From NCBI GenBank assembly GCA_018432565.1, contig JAHDSS010000389.1, positions 1-22,190 on the forward strand: a stretch of 22,190 nucleotides of DNA, read 5' to 3'. The stretch's first letter is position 1. The number at the start of each line of letters is the position of its first letter. The notes under the pieces were generated by a model that saw only the letters and a program-made list of their open reading frames with translations, was not told where the DNA came from and made no database searches. This DNA is from Kiritimatiellia bacterium (GTDB lineage: Bacteria > Verrucomicrobiota > Kiritimatiellia > CAIQIC01 > Lenti-01). The position numbers and the translations under genes are program-made. This document shows, in pieces, positions 1 through 6,163 of the stretch.

Positions 1-627
1 CAGCTCGTCCTGCCCGCCCACCAGATTCGTGTACAGCATCGGCGCCCCCGCCGCCGCCACGGCTTTCCGCGCCATCTCTTCGCGATCCCCCTCCCGCCCC
101 CGGCAGTACGGCGACGCCGACAGATTCACCAGCACGTCGCATCGGCCCTTCAGCCCGCGGAACGCCTCGCCCTCCGGCCACCAGGAATCCTCGCAGATGT
201 GCACCGCCAGACGCGCTCCGCCGCAGTCGAACACCAGCGGCTCCGCGCCCGGCGCAAACAGCCGCCGCTCGTCAAACACCCCGTAATTCGGCAGGCGCAT
301 TTTGTTCGCCGCGGCCGTCCGCCGCCCGCCCTGAAACAGCAACGCGGCGTTGTACAGCCGGCCCTCCCCGCGCATCGGCGCCCCGACGATGCTCAGCAGT
401 TCCGGCGGCAGCTCCGCCGCCAGCCGTTCCGCCGCGGCATCCACCGCATCCATGAACCGCGGGCGCAGCACCAGGTCGTCCGGGGGATACCCGCACAGCG
501 CCAGTTCGGGAAACACCGCCGCGTCCGCGCCGGCCGCCGCCGCCTCCCGCGCCCACCGCACGATCTGCGCCGCGTTGTTCTCCACCGCCCCCACCGTCGG
601 ATTCATCTGCACCAGCGCGAATTTCAT
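1..627 (-). CDS. nadE: Glutamine-dependent NAD+ synthetase, N-terminal amidase domain (3' end outside window)
   Basis: This is the first 209 codons of an open frame that runs off the left edge. It encodes the carbon-nitrogen hydrolase (nitrilase-fold) domain that releases ammonia from glutamine for the final step of NAD+ synthesis, conversion of deamido-NAD+ to NAD+ in the cytoplasm. The catalytic triad is visible: Glu41 in FPELALCGYP, Lys109 in NKMRLPNYGVFDE and Cys145 in HICEDSWW. The DDLVLR and LPNYGVFDERRLF stretches are typical of the NadE amidase domain rather than of generic nitrilases. The ATP-pyrophosphatase synthetase domain must lie beyond the window, so this is an edge cut and not a truncation. 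The start is ATG at 627, giving the usual MKFALVQMNPTVG beginning. No convincing Shine-Dalgarno sequence precedes it. It lies 55 nt downstream of the thioredoxin-fold gene on the same strand and may be co-transcribed with it. A stand-alone amidase is possible but less likely. Confidence 0.9.
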   Translation of the reverse strand, partial: MKFALVQMNPTVGAVENNAAQIVRWAREAAAAGADAAVFPELALCGYPPDDLVLRPRFMDAVDAAAERLAAELPPELLSIVGAPMRGEGRLYNAALLFQGGRRTAAANKMRLPNYGVFDERRLFAPGAEPLVFDCGGARLAVHICEDSWWPEGEAFRGLKGRCDVLVNLSASPYCRGREGDREEMARKAVAAAGAPMLYTNLVGGQDEL

Positions 628-682
628 GCCCGGAATTGAAGCACACGCCCGCCCCCCCCGCAATCCGATTCCCCCCCGCCCC

Positions 683-1267
683 CTACCGCACCAGGTCGCA
701 CGCCTCCGGCGGCATCCAGTGCGCGTCCTTCCCTTCCCACTTCACGTTGCACCCGATGGGATTCGTCTGCGGCACGCTGACCGCCCGGCCCGACGTGATT
801 TCCTCCAGCGCCCGTTCCAGGTCGTTCACCGTCATCTTCGAGGTGTCCCGCGGCTGGTCCACCCCGCGGCCCGTATAGACCAGCCGGCGGTCCCGGTCGA
901 ACACGAAGAAATGCGGCGTCCGCAGCGCCCCGTACGCCCGCGCCGTGTCCTGCGTCGCGTCGTGCAGGTACACCCACGGAAAATGAAACTCCTCCATCCG
1001 CCCCACCATGTGCACGAAATCATCCTCCGCATACGTGTTCGGGCTGTTGGAATTGATGGCGACGAACCGCACGCCCCGGTCCCGGAACTTCTCGGCCGTG
1101 GCCCGCGTGACCTCGTCCGAACCGATCACGTACGGACAGTGATTGCAGGTGAAAAACACCACCAGCACCTCCGCGTCCGCAAAATCCTCCAGCGCGTACT
1201 TTCTGCCGTCCGTCGCCGGCAGCACGAACTCCGGCGCCTCCGCTCCGATCTCCAATGTGAACGCCAT
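683..1267 (-). CDS. Thioredoxin-fold family protein (AhpC/TSA-like) with CNHC motif
   Basis: The 194-residue protein has a thioredoxin fold. The N-terminal segment, [15 protein letters not shown] followed by YALEDF, is typical of AhpC/TSA and ResA-like proteins. A redox pair Cys41-Asn-His-Cys44 sits in the sequence [26 protein letters not shown] and the later [18 protein letters not shown] (cis-proline loop and final strands) complete the fold. The CNHCPYV form marks a widespread family of cytosolic thiol-disulfide or peroxiredoxin-like proteins whose substrates are mostly unknown. No signal peptide or membrane anchor is present. The start was placed at ATG 1267 because AAAGGAGCTGATC precedes it with good spacing; the open frame continues upstream to 1390, but without family similarity or a ribosome binding site. 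nadE follows 55 nt downstream. A role in redox homeostasis is inferred from the family only. Confidence 0.85.
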   Translation of the reverse strand: MAFTLEIGAEAPEFVLPATDGRKYALEDFADAEVLVVFFTCNHCPYVIGSDEVTRATAEKFRDRGVRFVAINSNSPNTYAEDDFVHMVGRMEEFHFPWVYLHDATQDTARAYGALRTPHFFVFDRDRRLVYTGRGVDQPRDTSKMTVNDLERALEEITSGRAVSVPQTNPIGCNVKWEGKDAHWMPPEACDLVR

Positions 1268-1296
1268 GATCAGCTCCTTTCGTTGGTTCCACCCCC

Positions 1297-1325
1297 AGTT
1301 TACCGCGTTTCGGCCGGAATGAAAA
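1297..1325 (-). promoter_or_regulatory. Candidate sigma-70-type promoter of the thioredoxin-fold gene
   Basis: On the minus strand, TTTTCA (1325-1320) and TAAACT (1302-1297) are separated by 17 nt. Transcription would begin near 1290, leaving a leader of about 23 nt that contains AAAGGAG. The spacing fits, but each hexamer has mismatches. Confidence 0.35.
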
Positions 1326-1483
1326 CAAACTCCACCCCCCCACCGTCCGCCGGTTGGGGTTTCCTGATCTGCCCGATCCGCCGGATCCAACCGATGCCGC
1401 CATTTTTTAACGCAATTTGAATCCCCCCCCCGATTCGACTTCTGCTAGTCTTGCGCCAGACCGCCACAACCCCGGAGCCGACC

Positions 1484-1891
1484 ATGCCGAACATCCAATT
1501 CCGGTGCCCCCGCTGCAACCAGCCGATCGAACAGCCTCCGGACATGCTCGGGCAGCTGATCGACTGTCCGGCCTGCGGCGAGGTCATCGAAGTGCAGAAG
1601 TCCATCCATCTGCCCCCGCCCCCGCGCCCGGGCCCCCGGCCCGTGCCCCGGCTCAAACTGCCCAAGCCGCCCCCCCACGCCCCCGCCCCCGCCCGCCTCA
1701 AGGAATACAAGGTCCTGGCCCCATCCGATGAACGCTTCGCAGGCGGCGTCACCCCCGCGAAACTCGAAGAAGCCCTGAACGCCTATGCCGCCAAAGGCTG
1801 GCAGGTGGCCGCCGCCCTGCATCCGCGCCACCCCGACGAAGCAGAAGTCTCCCGCGATGACTGGATGCTGATCCTGGGCCGGACCAAATAA
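1484..1891 (+). CDS. Zinc-ribbon plus DUF4177-like domain protein
   Basis: This 135-residue protein has three parts. Residues 1-35 form a zinc ribbon with two knuckles (Cys8-Pro-Arg-Cys11 and Cys28-Pro-Ala-Cys31), of the type that begins many MJ0042-like or double-zinc-ribbon proteins. Residues about 44-72 are an extended proline-rich linker (PPPPRPGPRPVPRL and following). The C-terminal 60 residues, with KEYKVL, LEEALNAYAAKGWQVAAAL and a final WMLILGRTK, match the pattern of DUF4177 (a short strand, a helix with a GW motif, and a closing strand ending in a basic residue). The start is ATG 1484, supported by GGAG at 1474-1477. An in-frame TTG at 1451 is possible but lacks this support. The gene stands alone on the plus strand, divergent from the thioredoxin-fold gene and convergent with waaA. 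The function is unknown; the zinc ribbon suggests binding to nucleic acid or a protein partner. Confidence 0.8.
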   Translation: MPNIQFRCPRCNQPIEQPPDMLGQLIDCPACGEVIEVQKSIHLPPPPRPGPRPVPRLKLPKPPPHAPAPARLKEYKVLAPSDERFAGGVTPAKLEEALNAYAAKGWQVAAALHPRHPDEAEVSRDDWMLILGRTK

Positions 1892-1916
1892 CCCCGCCAG
1901 TCTCCGATCCCATCCG

Positions 1917-1942
1917 TTTTCCACACCGTGGAAAACTTTTTT
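1917..1942 (+). terminator. Possible intrinsic terminator after the zinc-ribbon/DUF4177 gene
   Basis: The first palindrome of the 1917-1988 array (TTTTCCAC, loop ACC, GTGGAAAA) begins 25 nt after the stop codon and is followed by C and six T. It could terminate the plus-strand gene. The 8-bp stem is half A-T, so it is weak, and the same motif recurs twice without a good T run. A second role is therefore likely. Confidence 0.35.
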
Positions 1943-1988
1943 CCATAGCGTGGAAAATCCCGCGAATATTTTTCCATGGCGTGGAAAA
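1917..1988. repeat. Three copies of a 19-bp palindrome, TTTTCCA-N5-TGGAAAA
   Basis: The copies are at 1917-1935 (TTTTCCACACCGTGGAAAA), 1939-1957 (TTTTCCATAGCGTGGAAAA) and 1970-1988 (TTTTCCATGGCGTGGAAAA). The right half CGTGGAAAA is identical in all three and only the centre varies, so all lie in the same orientation. Start-to-start distances are 22 and 31 bp, close to two and three helical turns. A decamer CCGCGAATAT follows copy 2 (1960-1969) and recurs at 2007-2016, and a small GGA/TCC inverted repeat lies at 1990-2003. The region lies between the 3' ends of two convergent genes. The A/T-rich arms stand out against the GC-rich background. Confidence 0.9.
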
Positions 1989-2019
1989 TCCGGAAAAATC
2001 CGGCATCCGCGAATATCAT

Positions 2020-2050
2020 TGTTTGCAAACATTGATTGTTTGCAAACAAT
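2020..2050. repeat. Two copies of the palindrome TGTTTGCAAACA
   Basis: Copy one is 2020-2031 (TGTTTGCAAACA, perfect over 12 bp). Copy two is 2035-2050 (ATTGTTTGCAAACAAT, perfect over 16 bp). Their centres are 17 bp apart and both are flanked by ATTG/CATTG sequence. The form resembles a LacI-type or other dimeric repressor operator, but no promoter-proximal gene start is adjacent: the nearest coding sequence is the 3' end of waaA at 2099. Confidence 0.85.
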
Positions 2051-2098
2051 GAACTGTCGCTGATGTCGCGAATCTCGCCGCCGGCGGTTTCCCGGCGG

Positions 2099-3409
2099 TC
2101 AGTCCGCGACGCGGGCGGCCAGGACGCGCTCGGCCATGAGGCGGGTGGCGCCGGCCTTGCGGGCGATCAGCGCGGCGGCGGCTTCGCCCAGGCGGCGGCG
2201 CTCGGCGGCATCGTCCAGCAGGCGCTGCACGGCGTCCCGTAGGCCTTCGGCATCGGCCGCCTGCACCCAGGCGCCGGCCTCCGTGAAATCCCGCGCGATG
2301 GCCGGGAAGTTTTCCATGTGCGGCCCCGTGACCACCGGCTTGCCGTCTTTGGCGGGCTCGATGGGATTCTGTCCGCCGGTCTGGGTCAGGCTCTTGCCGA
2401 CAAACACGACATCGGCGGCGGCGTAGAAGCCGCGCAGTTCCCCGGTGGTGTCCACCAGCAGGACGTCGGGGCGCTGGCCGGGTGCGGGGGCGTCGTCGGG
2501 AAACCGGCTGCGCTGGATGACCGTCAGCCCGCGCTCGCGCAGCGCGGCCAGCACGGCGTCGCGCCGCTCGGCGTGCCGCGGCACCAGCACCAGCATCAGG
2601 CGCGGATGCCGGCGGCGCAGCTCCGGCAGCAGCCCGGCCAGCGCCGCCTCCTCGCCGTCCCACGTGGAGCCGCCGACCAGCACCGGATCGCCGGGGGACA
2701 CCCCGATCTTCTCCAGCACCGCCCGCGCGCGCACCTCGGCCGTCGGCGGCGTCGGCGCGATGTCGTACTTGGCGCTGCCGGTGATTTCCACCCGGGAGGC
2801 CGGCGCGCCCAGCGCCAGCAGGCGGTCGCGATCGGCCTCGCTCTGCACGCAGAACCAGTGGATCCGCGGCAGCAGGTCGCGCGTGATGAACCGGATCTTC
2901 CGGTAGCCCCGGAACGAGTGCTCGGATATGCGCCCGTTGATCATCACCGTCGGAATGCCCTGCTTGCGCGCGGCGCGGATCAGGTTGGGCCACATCTCGT
3001 TCTCGACCAGCACCACCGCCGAAGGGCGGATCCGCCGCAGCACGCGCGGAACGACCCACGGCACGTCGAGCGGAAAGTAGAGCGTAACGTCCGGCGCGCG
3101 GACGTTTTTCAGCGCCAAGGCATGGCCGGTGGAGGTGTTGGTGGTCAGCACGAAGCGCACGGACGGATCCCGGCGGCGCAGCTCGTCCATGAACGACAGC
3201 GCAACGGCGAGTTCGCCGACGCTGACGGCCTGGATCCAGACGGGGCGGCCGGGGGCGCCGAGCCGCGCGGACTCGGCCGGCCCGTACGCGCCGAACCGCT
3301 GGGCGAAGTCGCGGGCGTAGCCGCCGCGCCGCAGCATCCGCAGAAGAAAATGCGGCAGCATCAGGACAAACGCGACGGGAAAGACGAGGTTGTAGATCCA
3401 CCAGATCAC
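2099..3409 (-). CDS. waaA: 3-deoxy-D-manno-octulosonic acid (Kdo) transferase
   Basis: This 436-residue inner-membrane glycosyltransferase (GT30) transfers Kdo from CMP-Kdo to lipid A precursors on the cytoplasmic face. A hydrophobic N-terminal anchor spans residues 2-25. The N-terminal Rossmann domain carries VSVGE with Glu66 at the position of the known catalytic base. VENEMWPNLI (135-144) and INGRIS (157-162) correspond to the ETELWPN and NARLS motifs of the family. The C-terminal CMP-Kdo-binding domain shows GGSTWDGEE (246-254) and QNPIEPAKDGKPVVTGPHMENF (347-368). The length is normal for the family (about 420-440). The start GTG at 3409 was chosen because AAAGGAATCC lies upstream and the codon overlaps the gspF stop (GTGA), implying translational coupling. 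It is the last gene of the fabZ-lpxA-gspDEF-waaA run. How many Kdo residues it adds cannot be told from the sequence. Confidence 0.93.
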   Translation of the reverse strand: MIWWIYNLVFPVAFVLMLPHFLLRMLRRGGYARDFAQRFGAYGPAESARLGAPGRPVWIQAVSVGELAVALSFMDELRRRDPSVRFVLTTNTSTGHALALKNVRAPDVTLYFPLDVPWVVPRVLRRIRPSAVVLVENEMWPNLIRAARKQGIPTVMINGRISEHSFRGYRKIRFITRDLLPRIHWFCVQSEADRDRLLALGAPASRVEITGSAKYDIAPTPPTAEVRARAVLEKIGVSPGDPVLVGGSTWDGEEAALAGLLPELRRRHPRLMLVLVPRHAERRDAVLAALRERGLTVIQRSRFPDDAPAPGQRPDVLLVDTTGELRGFYAAADVVFVGKSLTQTGGQNPIEPAKDGKPVVTGPHMENFPAIARDFTEAGAWVQAADAEGLRDAVQRLLDDAAERRRLGEAAAALIARKAGATRLMAERVLAARVAD

Positions 3410-4617
3410 GGCAGGATTCCTTTGTTCATCTGCAGGATCGGCAGCAGGACGGCCAGGGCGATCAGCGTGACGAAGAGTCCCATGCCCACGGTCAAGGTGA
3501 TTTCCAGCACGAGCATGCCGCGGGTGGCGAGGCGGTCCCAGCCCTGCTGGAAGCGCTGGGCGGCGCTGTCCAGCAGCCCGGGCAGATCGCCGCCGGCCTC
3601 CCCGGCCTGCACCCACGCCGCCAGCGAAGGATGCAGCGGGCGGATGCCCCGGATCACGTCCACCAGCGGCTTGCCTTCGCTCAGGGCGCCGGTCTCGCGC
3701 AGCGCGCAGTCGGCCAGCCAGGCGCTGCCGGAGGCGCGCCCGGCCAGCGGCACGCTTTCCATCAGCCCCACCCCGCGCTCCAGCAGCAGCCCCAGCACCC
3801 GGACGAACCGCAGGCTGGCGAGATTGCGCCAGCCCGCGCCGAGCAGCGGCAGGGCGAAGAGACGGCGGTCCAGGCGAATGCGCAGCGCGGCATCCGCGCG
3901 CAGGCGGCGGCGCAGCCACGCCACGCCGCCGACGCCTCCCGCCACCGCCAGCAGCAGCCCCGCGCCCAGCGCGCGCCCGCCCGCCAGCATCAGCCGCGTC
4001 AGCAGCGGCAGCTCCAGGCTGGTTTCGGCAAAGAGCCGCTGCACCATCGGCAGCAGGAACACCAGCACCCCCCCGCCGATCACCAGGGCCAGCACCACCA
4101 CGATGCACGGATACAGCAGCGCGGTCACGAGCCGTTCGCGCAGCTTTTCCTGCTCTTCGAGAAATCCGGCCAGCCGGCCGAGCGCCTCGTTCATGCCGCC
4201 GGTGCGCTCGCCCACCTCGATCACCGCGCGCTCGAAGGGCGTCACCCGGCTGGAGATTTCCGCCAGAGCCGCGCTGAGCGGACGGCCCTCGCGCACGGCG
4301 TCGCGCACCGCCGCCAGGCGCGAACGCGCCTGGTCCAGTTCGGGAGCCTGCAGGATGGCGTCCAGCGCCGGCACCAGCGCGACCCCCGAGCCCAGCAGCG
4401 CCGCCAGTTCGCGGTAGAACATCGTGCGGATTTCCGCCGGGAAGGTCGCGGGCCGGGCGGCCCGGCGCGCCGCGTCGCCGCCGGCGGCCCGGACGGTCTC
4501 GGTCAGGATGCCGCGGGCGGCCAGCCGCTTGCGGGCATCCTTGAGGTCGGCGGCTTCGATCAGCCCGGACTGCGCCTGCCCGGCGGCATCATAGCCTTTG
4601 TATTCGAACGTCGTCAT
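3406..4617 (-). CDS. gspF: Type II secretion system inner-membrane platform protein GspF
   Basis: The 403-residue protein matches GspF/PilC in length and architecture. A short cytoplasmic N-terminal segment (FEYKGYDAAGQAQSGLIEA, with DARKRLAARGI) is followed by two copies of the T2SSF domain, roughly residues 65-190 and 265-395. Each has the FYRELAALLGSGVAL / RFVRVLGLLLERGVGL signature and the later GERTGGMNEAL / GEAGGDLPGLL signature. Transmembrane segments are visible near 163-190, 216-235 and 370-397. It forms the inner-membrane platform that couples the GspE ATPase to the pseudopilus. The start is ATG 4617; the upstream sequence has only a weak GGATGG. It lies 16 nt after gspE and its stop overlaps the waaA start. 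A type IV pilus PilC is the main alternative, but the linkage to a T2SS-like secretin favours GspF. Confidence 0.9.
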   Translation of the reverse strand: MTTFEYKGYDAAGQAQSGLIEAADLKDARKRLAARGILTETVRAAGGDAARRAARPATFPAEIRTMFYRELAALLGSGVALVPALDAILQAPELDQARSRLAAVRDAVREGRPLSAALAEISSRVTPFERAVIEVGERTGGMNEALGRLAGFLEEQEKLRERLVTALLYPCIVVVLALVIGGGVLVFLLPMVQRLFAETSLELPLLTRLMLAGGRALGAGLLLAVAGGVGGVAWLRRRLRADAALRIRLDRRLFALPLLGAGWRNLASLRFVRVLGLLLERGVGLMESVPLAGRASGSAWLADCALRETGALSEGKPLVDVIRGIRPLHPSLAAWVQAGEAGGDLPGLLDSAAQRFQQGWDRLATRGMLVLEITLTVGMGLFVTLIALAVLLPILQMNKGILP

Positions 4618-4633
4618 CGAAAGGCCATCCGGT

Positions 4634-6163
4634 TCAGTCGCGCCGCGCGCCGGCAGACCGCAGGACTTCGGCGACGGAGGTCACGCCGGCGAGCACCTTG
4701 TCGGCGCCGTCGGCCAGCATGTCGCGGAAGCCGTCGGCGGCGGCGAGCCGCCGGAGTTCGGCGGACGGCACGGCGGAGCGGATGGCTTCCGAGACCGCCG
4801 GGGTCACGGCCAGCAGTTCATGGATGCCGGTGCGGCCTTTGTAGCCGCCGAGGCACTCGGAACAGCCGTCGGGCGACGCGGTCCAGGCCGGCCGGCCGGC
4901 CAGGGCGGGCTGCCCCAGCCAGTCGGCCTCGCGCCCGGTCAGCGCCGCTTCGCGGCGGCAGGCGGGGCACAGGCGGCGCACGAGCCGCTGGGCCAGCACC
5001 GCGCGGCCGGCGGCCGCCAGCAGATAGGGCGGAATGCCCATGTCCACCAGCCGCGTCACCGCGCCGGGCGCGTCGTTGGTGTGCAGCGTCGTAAACACCA
5101 GATGGCCCGTCAGCGAGGCGCGCACGACGATCTCCGCCGTCTCCAGGTCGCGCGTCTCCCCCACCAGCACCACGTCGGGATCCTGGCGCAGAATGTGCCG
5201 CAGGCCGCGCGCGAACGTCAGCCCGATCTTCGGATGCACCTGGATCTGCCCGATGTTCGGCAGCTGGTATTCAATGGGATCTTCGATGGTCAGGACGTTG
5301 AGATGAGCGGTGTCGAGTTCGCCCAGCGCGGCGTAGAGCGTCGTGGTCTTGCCGCTGCCGGTCGGCCCCGTCACCAGCACGATGCCGTGGGGCTCGCGCA
5401 GGATCGCGCGGAAGCGCTCGAGCATGGCGGGGGCCATTCCCAGCTCGTTGAGGGTGTAGCGCGTGGATTCGCGGTGCAGCAGGCGCAGCACGATGCGCTC
5501 GCCCTCGGCCACCGGCACGCTGGAGACGCGCACGTCGATTTCCTTCGCGCCGACGCGGACGCGGGCCACGCCGTCCTGCGGCAGGCGTTTTTCCGCCAGA
5601 TCCAAACGCGCCATCACCTTCAGGCGGGCGGTCAGCGCGCTTTCGAGATGGCGCGGCGGGGCGGGCTGCTCGTAGAGCAGGCCGTCAATCCGGTAGCGCA
5701 CCGCCAGCGCGCTGGCGAACGGCTCGATATGGATGTCGGAGGCGCCGCGCTTGACGGCTTCCAGCAGGATCAGATTCACGTAGTGGGCCACGGGCGCGTC
5801 GGCGCTGCCCGCCAGCAGATCGTCGGTTTCGCGGCGCGGGGCCAGGTCTTCCCCGGCGGCATCGGGCGCGGCCGGGGCGGGCGCGCCCGCCCGCCGGAAA
5901 TAGCAGCGGTCGATCGCCCGCTGGATTTCGGGCGCGGGCGCCGACACCCAGTCGGCCTCCACGCCCAGCAGCAGGGCCAGGTCTTCATAGGCCTGCAAGG
6001 GGGTGTCCGGCGAACCGGCCAGCACCACCCGGCCGTCGCGGCGGATCGGCAGCAGCACGCGGCGGCGAACCCAGTCCACCGGGACGGGCTCGATCAGCTC
6101 CGGATCCAGCCACTCTTCCTCGATGCGGTCCAGCGACGGAATGCCTGGCAGAGCTCCGCTCAT
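4634..6163 (-). CDS. gspE: Type II secretion system ATPase GspE
   Basis: This 509-residue hexameric ATPase powers pseudopilus assembly at the cytoplasmic face. Residues 1-90 resemble a shortened MshEN/N1E region. The core has the SDIHIEP start of the N2E domain (142-148), RLPQDGVARV (193-202), Walker A GPTGSGKT (266-273), the Asp box LTIEDPIEY (291-299), Walker B with DPDVVLVGETRD (328-339) and the His box TLHTND (359-364). A C-terminal tetracysteine zinc site (Cys399-x2-Cys402 and Cys434-x2-Cys437) precedes GYKGRTGIHELL. All catalytic elements are intact. The start at ATG 6163 overlaps the gspD stop (ATGA) and lies just after GCCGGAA. PilB is closely related; neighbours gspD and gspF and the lack of pil genes favour GspE. 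Confidence 0.93.
   Translation of the reverse strand: MSGALPGIPSLDRIEEEWLDPELIEPVPVDWVRRRVLLPIRRDGRVVLAGSPDTPLQAYEDLALLLGVEADWVSAPAPEIQRAIDRCYFRRAGAPAPAAPDAAGEDLAPRRETDDLLAGSADAPVAHYVNLILLEAVKRGASDIHIEPFASALAVRYRIDGLLYEQPAPPRHLESALTARLKVMARLDLAEKRLPQDGVARVRVGAKEIDVRVSSVPVAEGERIVLRLLHRESTRYTLNELGMAPAMLERFRAILREPHGIVLVTGPTGSGKTTTLYAALGELDTAHLNVLTIEDPIEYQLPNIGQIQVHPKIGLTFARGLRHILRQDPDVVLVGETRDLETAEIVVRASLTGHLVFTTLHTNDAPGAVTRLVDMGIPPYLLAAAGRAVLAQRLVRRLCPACRREAALTGREADWLGQPALAGRPAWTASPDGCSECLGGYKGRTGIHELLAVTPAVSEAIRSAVPSAELRRLAAADGFRDMLADGADKVLAGVTSVAEVLRSAGARRD

Noticed and set aside
1268..1390. An N-terminal extension of the thioredoxin-fold protein to 1390
   Set aside because: The added residues are low-complexity, the ribosome binding site is at the internal ATG 1267, and a candidate promoter falls inside the extension.
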